Source: Actinotalea sp. Marseille-Q4924 | Lineage (GTDB): Bacteria; Actinomycetota; Actinomycetes; Actinomycetales; Cellulomonadaceae | Assembly (NCBI RefSeq): GCF_916618755.1 | Contig: NZ_CAKAKB010000004.1 | Location: 186,001-250,000 of the forward strand | DNA length: 64,000 bases | Reading direction: 5' to 3' | Shown: piece after piece, positions 1-8,740 of the stretch | How the letters are laid out: the number at the start of each line of letters is the position of its first letter | How positions within the stretch are numbered: the first letter of the stretch is position 1 | Translations under genes and position numbers: made by a program | Notes under the pieces: generated by a model | Seen by the model: the letters and a program-made list of their open reading frames with translations, nothing else | Databases searched by the model: none | Told to the model about the DNA's origin: nothing

Positions 1-526
1 CGCCCTCGCGGTCCCCCAGGGCGAGTGCGTGCTCGGTGAGCCGCGCCGCGGCGTCGCCGTCGGTCACGGTGCGGGTGTGGAGGACGACGGAGGCCGGCTT
101 GTGCTCGACGCGTGCTCCGGGCACGGCCGCCACCGCGCGCTCGAGCGCCGCGGTCAGCTCGGCGAGCAGGCGGGCGCCGGCGGGGTCGATGTCGACCGAG
201 TCGGGCACGACCTCGCCGTCGCGGCGGTGGCCCCGTTCGCCGCCGTGCGAGCCGACCAGGTGCGTCCCCGCGGGGACCTCCGCCTTGGCGGACAGGTCGC
301 CGAGCGCGCGGCCGGAGACGATCGCCAGGTGCAGGCCGGGCACGCCGGCGAGCCGGTCCAGGGCGGTGACCGCCGCGGGGAGGGCCCGGCTGCGCTCCGG
401 GTCGTCCTGCAGCGGGGCGAGGCAGCCGTCGAAGTCCAGCGCGAGGAGCGCCCCGCCGTCGCGGACGGCGGCCACGACCTCCGCGACCGCCCGCGCGGCG
501 TCGTCGGCGCCCGGGACGGCGCTCAC
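1..526 (-). CDS. otsB: Trehalose-6-phosphate phosphatase (3' end outside window)
   Basis: Removes phosphate from trehalose-6-phosphate, the second step of the OtsAB pathway, in the cytoplasm. About 175 codons are visible; the gene runs off the left edge. The GTG start at 526 overlaps the otsA stop (GTGA), so the two are translationally coupled. Near residue 25 the HAD motif I reads LALDFDGCLAPL with the nucleophilic DFDG. A second HAD block, AIVSGRAL, follows, as in OtsB proteins. Pairing with otsA makes the call firm. The catalytic C-terminal motifs lie outside the window and cannot be checked. Confidence 0.92.
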   Translation of the reverse strand, partial: MSAVPGADDAARAVAEVVAAVRDGGALLALDFDGCLAPLQDDPERSRALPAAVTALDRLAGVPGLHLAIVSGRALGDLSAKAEVPAGTHLVGSHGGERGHRRDGEVVPDSVDIDPAGARLLAELTAALERAVAAVPGARVEHKPASVVLHTRTVTDGDAAARLTEHALALGDREG

Positions 527-1986
527 AGGGCGCGGCCCGTGGACGGCTCGGACGGTCCCACGTCGCGCGGGCCGAAGGCGTGGGGCGGGTCGTCCATGAG
601 GTGGGACAGGAAGCGGTTCGACCAGCGCGCCACGTCGTCGTGGAGCACGCGCCGGCGCAGCTTGCGCATCCGGCGGCGCTGCTCGGCGGGCTCCATGTGC
701 ACGGCGCGCTCGATCGCGTCCTTCATGCCGTCGATGTCGTGCGGGTTGATCATCAGGGCGCCGCCGAGCTCGTCGGCCGCGCCGGTGAACTCGCTGAGCA
801 CCAGGACGCCCCGCTCGTCCGTGCAGGCGGCGACGAACTCCTTGGCGACGAGGTTCATCCCGTCGCGCAGGCTCGTGACGAGCATGACGTCGGCCGCCAG
901 GTACAGCGCGGCCATCTCGTCCGGCGGGTAGGAGTGGTGCAGGTAGTAGATGGCCGCGGCACCGATCTGGCCGTGCTCGCCGTTGATGCGGCCGACGAGG
1001 AGCTCGACCTCCTCGCGCAGCTGCTGGTAGGCCTCGACGTTCTCCCGGCTGGGGCTCGCCACCTGGACGAGGGCCGCGTCCGGCACCCCGAGCCGACCCT
1101 CCTCGAGCAGCTCGCCGAAGGCCTTGATCCGGTGCCGGATGCCCTTCGTGTAGTCCAGGCGGTCCACGCCGAGCAGCAGGACGCGCGGGTCCCCGAGGTC
1201 GCGGCGGATCTCCCGCGCACGGGCCCGGACGTCCTCCTGGCGGGCCATGGCGTCGAACCGGGAGGAGTCGATCGAGATGGGGAACGCGGCGGCCCGGACC
1301 TCGCGGCCGGCCGCCCCGTCCGCCCCGGGGCAGTGGACGACCTGGCCCTTCGTCGTGAGGTCGGTGAGGCGGCGGACGACCCGCACGAAGTTCCCCGCGT
1401 CGCCGGCGCGCTGGAAGCCGATGAGGTCGGCGCCGAGCAGCCCCTCCACGACCTGCCGCCGCCACGGCAGCTGGGCGAAGATCTCCAGCGGGGGGAACGG
1501 GATGTGGTGGAAGTAGCCGATGCGCAGGTCCGGCCGGATCTCCCGCAGCAGTGCCGGGACGAGCTGCAGCTGGTAGTCCTGCACCCACACGGTGGCGCCC
1601 TCGGCGGCCTGCGCCGCGGCGGCCTCGGCGAAGCGCCGGTTGACCTTGCGGTAGGCGTCCCACCAGCGCCGGTGGAACTCCGGCGGGCTGATGACGTCGT
1701 GGTACAGCGGCCACAAGGTGTCGTTGGAGAAGCCCTCGTAGTAGTCGCCGACCTCGGCCTCGCTCAGCGTCACCGGCACCAGGCGCATGTCGTCGCCGTC
1801 GAACGGCTCCGCCTCGACGTCCGGCTTGCCCGCCCAGCCGACCCACGCGCCGTCGGCAGCCTGCATGATCGGCTCCAGCGCGCTGACGAGGCCTCCGGGC
1901 GAGCGGCTCCAGCTCGTGCTGCCGTCCTCCTCGACGGTGATGTCCACCGGCAGGCGGTTGGCGACGACGACCAGCGCGTAGGTCAC
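523..1986 (-). CDS. otsA: Alpha,alpha-trehalose-phosphate synthase (GT20)
   Basis: Joins a nucleotide-glucose (UDP- or GDP-glucose) to glucose-6-phosphate to give trehalose-6-phosphate; cytoplasmic. 487 residues, normal for the family. GT20 signatures occur in order: NRLP near residue 10, SPGGLVSAL near 30, DYQLQLVPALL, YFHHIPFPP, VDRLDYTKGI and RDGMNLVAKEF. GTG 1986 was chosen because GAGGAG lies about 10 nt upstream and the protein then begins VTYALVVVANRLP, as GT20 enzymes do; an in-frame ATG at 2028 would add 14 unlikely residues. It is first in an operon with otsB (4-nt overlap). UDP-glucose could come from the uridylyltransferase encoded at 47.4-48.7 kb. Confidence 0.95.
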   Translation of the reverse strand: MTYALVVVANRLPVDITVEEDGSTSWSRSPGGLVSALEPIMQAADGAWVGWAGKPDVEAEPFDGDDMRLVPVTLSEAEVGDYYEGFSNDTLWPLYHDVISPPEFHRRWWDAYRKVNRRFAEAAAAQAAEGATVWVQDYQLQLVPALLREIRPDLRIGYFHHIPFPPLEIFAQLPWRRQVVEGLLGADLIGFQRAGDAGNFVRVVRRLTDLTTKGQVVHCPGADGAAGREVRAAAFPISIDSSRFDAMARQEDVRARAREIRRDLGDPRVLLLGVDRLDYTKGIRHRIKAFGELLEEGRLGVPDAALVQVASPSRENVEAYQQLREEVELLVGRINGEHGQIGAAAIYYLHHSYPPDEMAALYLAADVMLVTSLRDGMNLVAKEFVAACTDERGVLVLSEFTGAADELGGALMINPHDIDGMKDAIERAVHMEPAEQRRRMRKLRRRVLHDDVARWSNRFLSHLMDDPPHAFGPRDVGPSEPSTGRAL

Positions 1987-2153
1987 GGCATCAGCTCCTC
2001 GGGTTCCCACCGAGGGTAACCAAGGCACGGCAAAGCGCGCCGGTCAGAGCACGGCGGGCGGGGGCGAGGCCGACCGTGGCCGGACGCTGCTGCCCGGTGC
2101 GCCACCGGGCGCGGCACGCGGCGCCCCGACGCCGCCCCCGCTAGCGTTCCGGC

Positions 2154-3938
2154 ATGGAGCGGATCGGCGTCGTCCCCGGGACGGAGATCGGGGGCTACCG
2201 CGTGCTCGGCCCGCTCGGCCGCGGTGGCATGGGGTCGGTCTACCGGGCGGTGGACGCCGACGGGGTGGCCGTCGCGATGAAGGTGCTCCACGCCCACCTG
2301 GCGGCCGACGACGCGCACCGCGAGCGGCTGCGTCGCGAGGTGGCGAACCTGCAGCGCGTCCGGCACCCGGCCGTCGCCCGGGTCCTCGACGCGGAGATCG
2401 ACGCCGACGACGCCTTCGTCGTCACCGAGCTCGTCGAGGGCACGGACCTCGCCGCCCGGGTCCGCGACGGCGGGCCCCTGCCGCCGGCGGCGGTGGGGGA
2501 CCTGGCCGAACGCCTGCGGGAGGCGCTCGAGGTGGTCCACGACGCCGGGGTGCTGCACCGCGACCTGAGCCCCGGCAACGTCATGCTCAGCCCGCGGGGC
2601 CCGGTCCTCATCGACTTCGGCATCGCGCAGACGGTCGAGGACGCCCGGGTGACGGCGACCGGGATGGTCGTGGGGACCCCGGGCTACCTCTCGCCCGAGA
2701 TGGTGCGGGGCGGCGAGCCGTCGTCGGCGGCCGACTGGTGGGGGTGGGCCGCGGTGCTCGCGTTCGCCGCGACGGGCCGGGCGCCGTTCGGCACGCGACC
2801 GCTGGCCGCGGTCCTGGCGCGCGTGGAGTCGGGCGAGGCGGACCTCGCGGGCCTCGACCCGCGGACGGCGGCGGCCCTGCGCTCGGCGCTGGTCGTCGAC
2901 CCGGCCGCCCGCGCCGAGCCCTCCGCCGTCGTCGCGGAGCTGCGCCGCGCGGCCGGCGGCGACACCGCCGTCGCGGGGGACACCCAGGTGCTCCCGGGCG
3001 GGCGGGCGACGCAGGCCGTCCCGACGGCCACCGCCGTGCTGCCGCCCTGGGGGCCGGGTCCGGCTCCGTCGGACGCGGACCGGACCGCCGTGCTCGGCGT
3101 CACGGACGCGACGGCCGTCGTGCCGGCCGCCGCCGGGGACGACGACTGGGACACGGCTGACGGGGGCGACGGCTGGGACCGGGCCGACGGGTCGTACGAC
3201 GACGATCGGGCTGCCGACGGGGCTGACAGTGCCGACGGTGCTGACAATGCCGACGGTGACGCGTTCGAGCCGTTCGACCCCGACGCGCAGGATGAGCCCG
3301 TCTCCGAGGAGCCGCCCCCGGTCCGGCGGCGCGCGATCAGCGTCCTCGCGGTGGGCGTCGTGCTCGTGGCGCTCGCGGCGACCCGACCGGTGACCGCGCT
3401 GCTCGTCGCGGTGGCCGCGGCCGCCCTGTGCCGGACGGTGGGCGTGGGCGTGCACGCGCTCTACCGGCGGCGCGCCCGGCGCGGCGGCCGACGCGGTGAT
3501 GCGGCCCGGTCCACCGTGGCCTCCCCGTGGTACCTGCTGCTCGGTGTGCTGGGCGTCGTGCCGGCCGCGGTGGTCGCGGCGAGCACGGTGGTCGTCGTCG
3601 GCGGGGTGACCTGGTGGCTGCTCGGCTCGGGGCGCCTCGTCGTCGCCGCGCCCGCCGCCGGGGAGCCGGCAGGGGAGCTGGCCGGCAACGCGGCGTGGGT
3701 GACACCGGCCCTGCTCGCCGCGGCGGCCGCCCTCGGGCTGGTGGTGCTGTGGTTCGGCCCCCTCATGCGGACGACCCGGACGGGCGCCCGCTGGGTGCTG
3801 CGGGCCGTGGCGCCGGGCGCGGTCGGTGCCACGGTGCTCGTGCTGGTTGCCCTCGCCGCCGCGGCGCTCGTCGTGACGACCTGGTCGGGGACCGAGACGA
3901 TCTGGTGGCCGCTGCCCGGCCCGCCCGAGCTGCGCTGA
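2154..3938 (+). CDS. Membrane Ser/Thr protein kinase (PknB-like N-terminal domain)
   Basis: Hanks-type kinase, 594 residues. The kinase domain covers roughly residues 10-270: glycine loop GRGGMGSVY, catalytic lysine in VAMKVL, catalytic loop HRDLSPGN, DFG in LIDFGIAQ, and a GTPGYLSPEM activation segment. The catalytic-loop lysine usual in Ser/Thr kinases (HRDLKPxN) is serine here. An acidic low-complexity linker (Asp/Ala/Gly repeats near 350) follows, then about five hydrophobic helices at the C terminus (from about residue 395 on), so the kinase domain should be cytoplasmic and membrane-tethered. No PASTA repeats are present, so it is not PknB itself. The -10 box TAGCGT (2142-2147) sits 6 nt before ATG, so the mRNA is probably leaderless. 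Targets are unknown. Confidence 0.88.
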   Translation: MERIGVVPGTEIGGYRVLGPLGRGGMGSVYRAVDADGVAVAMKVLHAHLAADDAHRERLRREVANLQRVRHPAVARVLDAEIDADDAFVVTELVEGTDLAARVRDGGPLPPAAVGDLAERLREALEVVHDAGVLHRDLSPGNVMLSPRGPVLIDFGIAQTVEDARVTATGMVVGTPGYLSPEMVRGGEPSSAADWWGWAAVLAFAATGRAPFGTRPLAAVLARVESGEADLAGLDPRTAAALRSALVVDPAARAEPSAVVAELRRAAGGDTAVAGDTQVLPGGRATQAVPTATAVLPPWGPGPAPSDADRTAVLGVTDATAVVPAAAGDDDWDTADGGDGWDRADGSYDDDRAADGADSADGADNADGDAFEPFDPDAQDEPVSEEPPPVRRRAISVLAVGVVLVALAATRPVTALLVAVAAAALCRTVGVGVHALYRRRARRGGRRGDAARSTVASPWYLLLGVLGVVPAAVVAASTVVVVGGVTWWLLGSGRLVVAAPAAGEPAGELAGNAAWVTPALLAAAAALGLVVLWFGPLMRTTRTGARWVLRAVAPGAVGATVLVLVALAAAALVVTTWSGTETIWWPLPGPPELR

Positions 3939-4092
3939 CACCGTCAGCGCCCGGGGACCGCACCTCCCGAGGACGGCAGCACGTGAGGACGGCAGAGCCA
4001 GAGGCGGCAGCCCGGCTCTTGTCCCGGTGCGCGCCGTCACAAAGGTCCGAGGTCCCATGCCGGGTGCCGGGGGCGGCTCGTACCCTGGTCGC

Positions 4093-4602
4093 ATGCACCA
4101 GGGGCGACGGGGCACGGCGGGCGTCCGCCGCGCGCCCGCGCGCCTCGTCGTGGCCTGGCTCGCCCTGCTCGCCGGCGTGGCGACGCTCGCCGCCCAGGCG
4201 CCCGTCCTCGTCCACCGCTGCCTGCCGGCGGACGGGCTGACCGGGGCGCTCGGCATCCGGCTCGCGCTGCTGCGGCCCGACGTCGACTGCCCGTCCGGCA
4301 CCCTCGCGGTCGGCGCGGAGCCGGGGCAGGCCATGGGTCTGCTCGTGCTCGTCACCGTGCCGGTCGTCGTCGCGCACGCCCTCAGCCTGCTCGCCGCGGC
4401 GTGCGTCGTCGCCGGTGCCGGGCTGCTGCTGCGCGCCGTCGGCGCGCTCTCCGGCGCCGTCGTGCCGACCGTGCCCGGTGTGCCGCGCGTCGTGGTCGAC
4501 CGGGCCCGCGCCGTGGTCGCGAGCGTCGTCAGCCGCGTCGTCCGCCCGGTGCTCGACACGGCGGTCCTGCGCCGCGGCCCACCGGCGCTCGTCGGCGCCT
4601 GA
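4093..4602 (+). CDS. Small membrane protein of unknown function
   Basis: 169 residues, family not recognised. It has an N-terminal hydrophobic segment (about residues 14-33, AWLALLAGVATLAA) and a long hydrophobic stretch around residues 75-115 that could hold one or two helices. Between them lies a loop with two cysteines (HRCLP and DVDCPSG) that would be extracytoplasmic if residues 14-33 are a helix. It sits just upstream of the disulfide-forming DsbA/VKOR pair, so a cysteine-bearing exported loop is suggestive but no more. ATG 4093 is chosen over the in-frame GTG at 4027 because TACCCT (4081-4086) lies 6 nt before it, the leaderless arrangement common in this window. Confidence 0.6.
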   Translation: MHQGRRGTAGVRRAPARLVVAWLALLAGVATLAAQAPVLVHRCLPADGLTGALGIRLALLRPDVDCPSGTLAVGAEPGQAMGLLVLVTVPVVVAHALSLLAAACVVAGAGLLLRAVGALSGAVVPTVPGVPRVVVDRARAVVASVVSRVVRPVLDTAVLRRGPPALVGA

Positions 4603-4706
4603 GCCCTGACGTCCCGCACGTCGACCGCCCCCGGGCGGGCGCTCACGCCCCGCGCCCCGCGCCCCGTCCCGCCCGACGCCCCGCGTCCCCAGTCACCGAG
4701 GTCACC

Positions 4707-5582
4707 ATGTCCAGCACCAAGCCCACCCGTACCCAGCGTGAGGAGGCGCGCGCGATCGCCGAGCGCCTCCACCAGGAGCAGCAGTCCGCCGAGGCCCGCC
4801 GCCAGCGCACGATCCTCATCTCGCTGCTCGTCGTCGGCCTCGTCGTCATCGGCGGCGTCGTCGCGTTCATCTTCGCCAACGCCGGCAGCACGACGTCCTC
4901 GACGGTCGACGTGCCTGACCTCAGCGACGCCGAGGACCCCTTCGAGGGCATCGCCGCCCCGCAGGGCGCGACGGACGACGGCGCGATCGTCGTCGGCCCG
5001 GACGGCGTGGCCGGCTCCGCCGAGGGCGCGGACGCCGACGCGGTGACCGTCAAGGTCTACTCCGACTTCCTGTGCCCCTTCTGCCAGATGTTCGAGCAGA
5101 CGAACGGCCCGGTCCTCGAGGAGCTGCGGGCCGCCGGGGACGTCGTCAGCGAGTACCACCTCGTCTCGATCCTCGACCGCGCCGCCGCGGGCTCGCAGTA
5201 CTCCACCCGGGCCGCCGCTGCCGCCGCGCTCGTCGCCGACCAGGCGCCGGAGGCGTTCGTGGACCTCGTCGACGCGCTGTTCGCGAACCAGCCCGCCGAG
5301 GGCGTCGCCGGCCTCACGGACGCGCAGATCGCCGAGCTCGCCCGGGAGGCCGGCGTCGCCGAGGACGTCGCGGCACAGATCGAGGACGGCAGCTACGCGA
5401 CCGGTGAGGACTCGTTCGTGCCGTGGGTGGCCGCGGTGACCGAGCAGGCCTCGCGCGACCTGCCGCGGCTCGCCACGCCCGCCGTGCTGCTCGACGGCCA
5501 GGACATCGGTGAGGGCGGCCTGGGCGTCGACTGGCGGGTCCCGGGCGCGCTCGCGGCCGCCGTCGAGCAGGTCCGGGGCTGA
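4707..5582 (+). CDS. Membrane-anchored DsbA-like thiol-disulfide oxidoreductase
   Basis: Extracytoplasmic thioredoxin-fold protein, 291 residues, probably an oxidase that introduces disulfides into exported proteins. A charged cytoplasmic N terminus (about 1-33) is followed by one transmembrane helix (about 34-55, TILISLLVVGLVVIGGVV), a linker, and a DsbA-type domain from about residue 110. The redox motif is FLCPFC, with cysteines 123 and 126. A cis-proline type motif (LATPAVLLDG) follows near the C terminus. The VKOR-family gene begins 2 nt after its stop, giving the classic oxidase-reoxidase pair of actinobacteria. Start ATG 4707 gives the standard family N terminus; no strong ribosome site is visible. 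Confidence 0.87.
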   Translation: MSSTKPTRTQREEARAIAERLHQEQQSAEARRQRTILISLLVVGLVVIGGVVAFIFANAGSTTSSTVDVPDLSDAEDPFEGIAAPQGATDDGAIVVGPDGVAGSAEGADADAVTVKVYSDFLCPFCQMFEQTNGPVLEELRAAGDVVSEYHLVSILDRAAAGSQYSTRAAAAAALVADQAPEAFVDLVDALFANQPAEGVAGLTDAQIAELAREAGVAEDVAAQIEDGSYATGEDSFVPWVAAVTEQASRDLPRLATPAVLLDGQDIGEGGLGVDWRVPGALAAAVEQVRG

Positions 5583-5584
5583 GC

Positions 5585-6340
5585 GTGGACCGCGAGGGGG
5601 GAGCGGGCGGGTCGGGCGTCCCGGTGGTGACGCAGCGCCCCGGCCCGCCCGTGCCCGACGACGACGGCGGCATCGCGCGCGTGCCGGCCGCCGCCGCGTC
5701 GCCGGTCGGCCTGCGGGCCGGCACGGGGCTCGTCGCCGCGCTGTTCCGCATCCGCCACCACAACACGTTCATCTTCACGACCATGCTCGTGTCGGCCTGC
5801 GTGAGCCTGCTCGCGTCGTTCGTCCTCTCGGTCGACGCGCTGCGCCTCGCGGAGGACCCGGGCCTGGCCCTGGGCTGCGACATCAACGCGGTCCTGTCCT
5901 GCGGCACGGTCGCGCAGTCGTGGCAGGCGCAGCTGTTCGGGTTCCCCAACGCCTTCCTCGGCCTGATCGCCGAGCCGGTGGTCATCACCATCGCGGTGGC
6001 GTCGCTCGGCGGCGTGCGGTTCCCGCGGTGGTTCATGTTCTCCGCGCAGGTCGTCTACACGCTCGGCCTGGTGTTCGCGTACTGGCTGTTCGCGCAGTCG
6101 ACGTTCGTCATCGGCGCGATGTGCCCGTGGTGCCTGCTCGTCACGGTCTCGACGACGCTCGTGTTCACGACGCTCACGCACGTCAACGTCCGCGACGGGA
6201 ACCTCTACCTGCCGCGGCGGGCGCTGGCCCGCCTGCAGTGGGCGGTGGAGCGGGACGTCGACCTCGTCGTGGTGTGGGCGTGGCTCCTGGGCCTGGCGGT
6301 CTTCGTGCTGCTGCGGTACGGCCCGGCGCTCGTCGCCTGA
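5585..6340 (+). CDS. Vitamin K epoxide reductase (VKOR) family protein
   Basis: Integral membrane enzyme that reoxidises the DsbA-like partner and passes electrons to a quinone. 251 residues with about five hydrophobic helices. The loop cysteine pair is in CDINAVLSC (residues 99 and 107) and the active CXXC is CPWC (180 and 183). The segment FGFPNAFLG between them is typical of bacterial VKOR. The first 35 or so residues are a disordered Pro/Gly-rich extension. GTG 5585 lies 2 nt past the preceding stop, so the two genes are co-translated. VKOR homologues replace DsbB in actinobacteria (family knowledge). Function in disulfide formation is well supported by motif and neighbour. Confidence 0.92.
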   Translation: MDREGGAGGSGVPVVTQRPGPPVPDDDGGIARVPAAAASPVGLRAGTGLVAALFRIRHHNTFIFTTMLVSACVSLLASFVLSVDALRLAEDPGLALGCDINAVLSCGTVAQSWQAQLFGFPNAFLGLIAEPVVITIAVASLGGVRFPRWFMFSAQVVYTLGLVFAYWLFAQSTFVIGAMCPWCLLVTVSTTLVFTTLTHVNVRDGNLYLPRRALARLQWAVERDVDLVVVWAWLLGLAVFVLLRYGPALVA

Positions 6341-6421
6341 GGTCACGGCCGCCGACGGCGGCGCGCGCCGCCTCCGGGCGAGGGGCGTCGCCGTCGGCGG
6401 CTCTGGCACACTTCCTGCGTC

Positions 6422-6493
6422 GCCGCCTTAGCTCAGTGGTAGAGCACCCGCCTTGTAAGCGGACGGTCGTCGGTTCGAATCCGACAGGCGGCT
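6422..6493 (+). tRNA. tRNA-Thr (anticodon TGT)
   Basis: A complete cloverleaf can be drawn: acceptor arms GCCGCCT (6422-6428) and AGGCGGC (6486-6492), D-arm GCTC/GAGC, anticodon loop CTTGTAA with TGT at 6454-6456, and T-arm GTCGG-TTCGAAT-CCGAC. The discriminator is T6493. The CCA end is not encoded. Position 27-43 is a C-A mismatch (6447 with 6463); all other stems pair. It reads ACA and perhaps other ACN codons. It stands alone between the VKOR gene and the convergent SGNH hydrolase gene. Confidence 0.96.
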
Positions 6494-6551
6494 CTGACCC
6501 GCCGGCGGGAGCCACCGGCCGGCACCCGGAGGCGCTCCGCGAGCGGCCGCG

Positions 6552-7451
6552 TCACTCCTCGTGGACGGGGCCCGGCTGCGGACGCTTGGGGCGGCGCTCG
6601 TCCCCCGACGACCGGCCGCGCAGGCGCCGTGTGGCCCACGGGTACACGTGCTCGCGCAGCCACTGGACGTCCTCGCGCACCCGCTCCAGCCGCGGCGAGG
6701 GCGGCAGCGGGGTCAGCGGGTCGTCCCACCGGGCGTCGTCCGGCTCGAGCCCCAGGGCGACGAGAGCACCCTGCGCCACCCGGCGGTGACCCTCGGTCGT
6801 CAGGTGGATGCGGTCCGGCGCCCACATGCGCCAGTCGCGCAGCGACCGCATCCCCCAGAGGTCGACGACGTGCGCCCCCTGACGCCGCGCGATCGACCAG
6901 ATGTGCGTGTTGTAGACGGCGACGCGGCTGCGCGTGCGGCTGACCAGCGGGCTGTCCTTGGCGTCGACGCCGGTGCCGAGCAGCACGTCGGCGCCGGACG
7001 CGCGGAGCCGGACGACGGCGTCCTCGAGCCGCGTCGCCATGACGTCCGGGTCCGCCGTCGGGCGCAGCATGTCGTTGCCGCCACCGACGAGGCTGACGAG
7101 GTCCGCCGCCATGTCGATCGCGGCGGGCACCTGCTCGGCGAGTATCGGGGCGAGGAGCCGGCCGCGGATGGCCAGGTTGGCGTACTCCAGGGGGGCCGCC
7201 GGTACCTCGTCGCCGGCGGGCCGCGCGCGGGCCGCCAGGTGCATCGCGAGGAGGTCGGCCCAGCCGCGGCAGGCCTGCGGCGCCGCTGTCCCGGGGGAGC
7301 CGCCGTCGGGCAGGTCCCACAGCCCCTCGGTGAACGAGTCGCCCAGGGCGACGTAGCGACGCCACGGGACGGTCGCGCGGGCGGGCGCCGTGCCGAGCGG
7401 TCGGTCGAGGGACAGGTGCGGGTCGGCGGGGCCGGAGGGCGTGCGGGTCAC
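6552..7451 (-). CDS. SGNH/GDSL-family hydrolase
   Basis: Esterase/lipase-type hydrolase of the SGNH fold; substrate unknown. About 299 residues from GTG 7451. Block I is ALGDSFTEG with the nucleophilic serine, the Gly/Asn blocks are represented by LAIRGR and GGGNDML, and block V is DRIHLTTEGH with the catalytic Asp and His. The C terminus is basic (RRLRGRSSGDERRPKRP). No signal peptide, so it is probably cytoplasmic. The start is uncertain: GTG 7451 has no clear ribosome site, and ATG 7499 in the same frame would add 16 residues. Confidence 0.85.
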   Translation of the reverse strand: MTRTPSGPADPHLSLDRPLGTAPARATVPWRRYVALGDSFTEGLWDLPDGGSPGTAAPQACRGWADLLAMHLAARARPAGDEVPAAPLEYANLAIRGRLLAPILAEQVPAAIDMAADLVSLVGGGNDMLRPTADPDVMATRLEDAVVRLRASGADVLLGTGVDAKDSPLVSRTRSRVAVYNTHIWSIARRQGAHVVDLWGMRSLRDWRMWAPDRIHLTTEGHRRVAQGALVALGLEPDDARWDDPLTPLPPSPRLERVREDVQWLREHVYPWATRRLRGRSSGDERRPKRPQPGPVHEE

Positions 7452-7580
7452 GGGCCCAGTCTGCGACGAGCGCGCGGCCCGAGGCACCTCGGCGGGCATC
7501 CGCTGACGGCGGGGCACGGGAGGGCGCGCCCACCGGACGGCGACAGGACGCGCCCGGACGCGACAGGCCGCGACGGCGCG

Positions 7581-8297
7581 TCAGCCGGACGACGCCGCGG
7601 CGTCGGTGCCCTGGCCGCGTCCGGCGCGGCCCCAGTCGATGCCCGGCGCCCCCTGCTCGGCGAGGAGGCGGTCGACCGCGGAGAACGGGCGGGAGCCGAA
7701 GAAGCCCCGGGAGGCCGACAGCGGGCTCGGGTGGACCCCGGAGACCACGGGCGTGCTGCCGAGGAACGGGCGGACGGTCTGGGCGTCGCGTCCCCACAGG
7801 AGCGCGACCAGCGGGCCGCCCCGTTCGGCAAGGGCCCGCACCGCGCGCTCCGTGACGTCCTGCCACCCCAGTCCCCGGTGGGACCCGGGTGCACCCTCGC
7901 GCACGGTGAGCACGCGGTTGAGCAGCAGGACGCCCTGCTCGGCCCACGGCTGCAGGTCGCCGGTCGGCCCCGGGGTGGCGCCGACGTCGTCGGCCAGCTC
8001 CCGGTAGATGTTCTGCAGCGAGCGCGGGAGGGGCCGCACGTGCGGCGCGACCGAGAACGCGAGGCCGGTGGCGTGACCCGGTGTGGGGTAGGGGTCCTGG
8101 CCGACCACGAGCACCCGGACGTCGGCGAGAGGACGGGTGAACGCCCGCAGGACGTCGGCCCCCGCGGGCAGGTAGCGGTGCCCCGCGGCGGTCTCGGCCC
8201 GCAGGGCGTCGCCGATGGCGTGGACACGTCCCTCCACGGGCGCCAGGGCCTCCGCCCAGTCCGGTGCGACGAGGTCGGTCAGCGGGCGGGGCGGCAC
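7581..8297 (-). CDS. ung: Uracil-DNA glycosylase (family 1)
   Basis: Excises uracil from DNA as the first step of base-excision repair. 238 residues, normal for family 1. The catalytic water-activating motif GQDPYP lies at residues 66-71 with Asp68. The uracil-binding region LLLNRVLTV and the DNA-intercalation loop [13 protein letters not shown] follow. TACGCT (8309-8304) stands 6 nt before GTG 8297, so a leaderless transcript is likely. It is transcribed divergently from the DUF3263 gene. High GC raises the cytosine-deamination load, which fits keeping Ung. Confidence 0.96.
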   Translation of the reverse strand: MPPRPLTDLVAPDWAEALAPVEGRVHAIGDALRAETAAGHRYLPAGADVLRAFTRPLADVRVLVVGQDPYPTPGHATGLAFSVAPHVRPLPRSLQNIYRELADDVGATPGPTGDLQPWAEQGVLLLNRVLTVREGAPGSHRGLGWQDVTERAVRALAERGGPLVALLWGRDAQTVRPFLGSTPVVSGVHPSPLSASRGFFGSRPFSAVDRLLAEQGAPGIDWGRAGRGQGTDAAASSG

Positions 8298-8382
8298 GCC
8301 GGCAGCGTAGCGACGTGCAGGCAATGACACCGGTGTGATTCGCCGTCTAGCATGGGCGCGACCGCACCACCTCGGAGGAACT

Positions 8383-8709
8383 ATGCCGACGACCTCGCCC
8401 AGCCTGCCGACGCTCGCCGCCCGCGGCGAGGCGACGCCGGACGCTCGCGGGACCTCCGCCGCACTGACCGAGCGGGACGAGCAGGTCCTCGCCTTCGAGC
8501 GCCAGTGGTGGAAGTACGCCGGCGCGAAGGAGCAGGCGATCCGCGAGCTGTTCGAGATGTCGGCCACGCGCTACTACCAGGTGCTCAACGCGCTCATCGA
8601 CTCCCCGGCGGCGCTCGCGCACGACCCGATGCTGGTCAAGCGCCTGCGCCGGATGCGCAGCTCCCGCCAGCGCGCCCGCACCGCGCGTCGTCTCGGCATC
8701 GACGGCTGA
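8383..8709 (+). CDS. DUF3263 family protein, probable DNA-binding protein
   Basis: 108 residues. After a loose N terminus of about 25 residues comes the conserved core [20 protein letters not shown], then [25 protein letters not shown], which reads like a helix-turn-helix, and an Arg-rich tail. This is the actinobacterial DUF3263 family, whose function is not established. ATG 8383 has a strong ribosome site GGAGG at 8374-8378 and a -10 box TAGCAT at 8348-8353. A LytR_C protein gene follows 31 nt later, a pairing often seen in actinobacteria. A regulatory role is an inference from fold-like features only. Confidence 0.82.
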   Translation: MPTTSPSLPTLAARGEATPDARGTSAALTERDEQVLAFERQWWKYAGAKEQAIRELFEMSATRYYQVLNALIDSPAALAHDPMLVKRLRRMRSSRQRARTARRLGIDG

Positions 8710-8740
8710 GGTCGTCGTCCCAGCCGCTAGCCTGACCGGC

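Noticed and set aside
29-931. Plus-strand frame over the otsB/otsA junction
   Set aside because: Antisense to well-conserved OtsA and OtsB sequence and without any motif.
1983-5159. Very long open frame on the minus strand opposite the kinase and DsbA genes
   Set aside because: Composition is Arg/Gly/His/Pro-rich with no domain, and it runs antisense to genes with clear motifs; a by-product of high GC.
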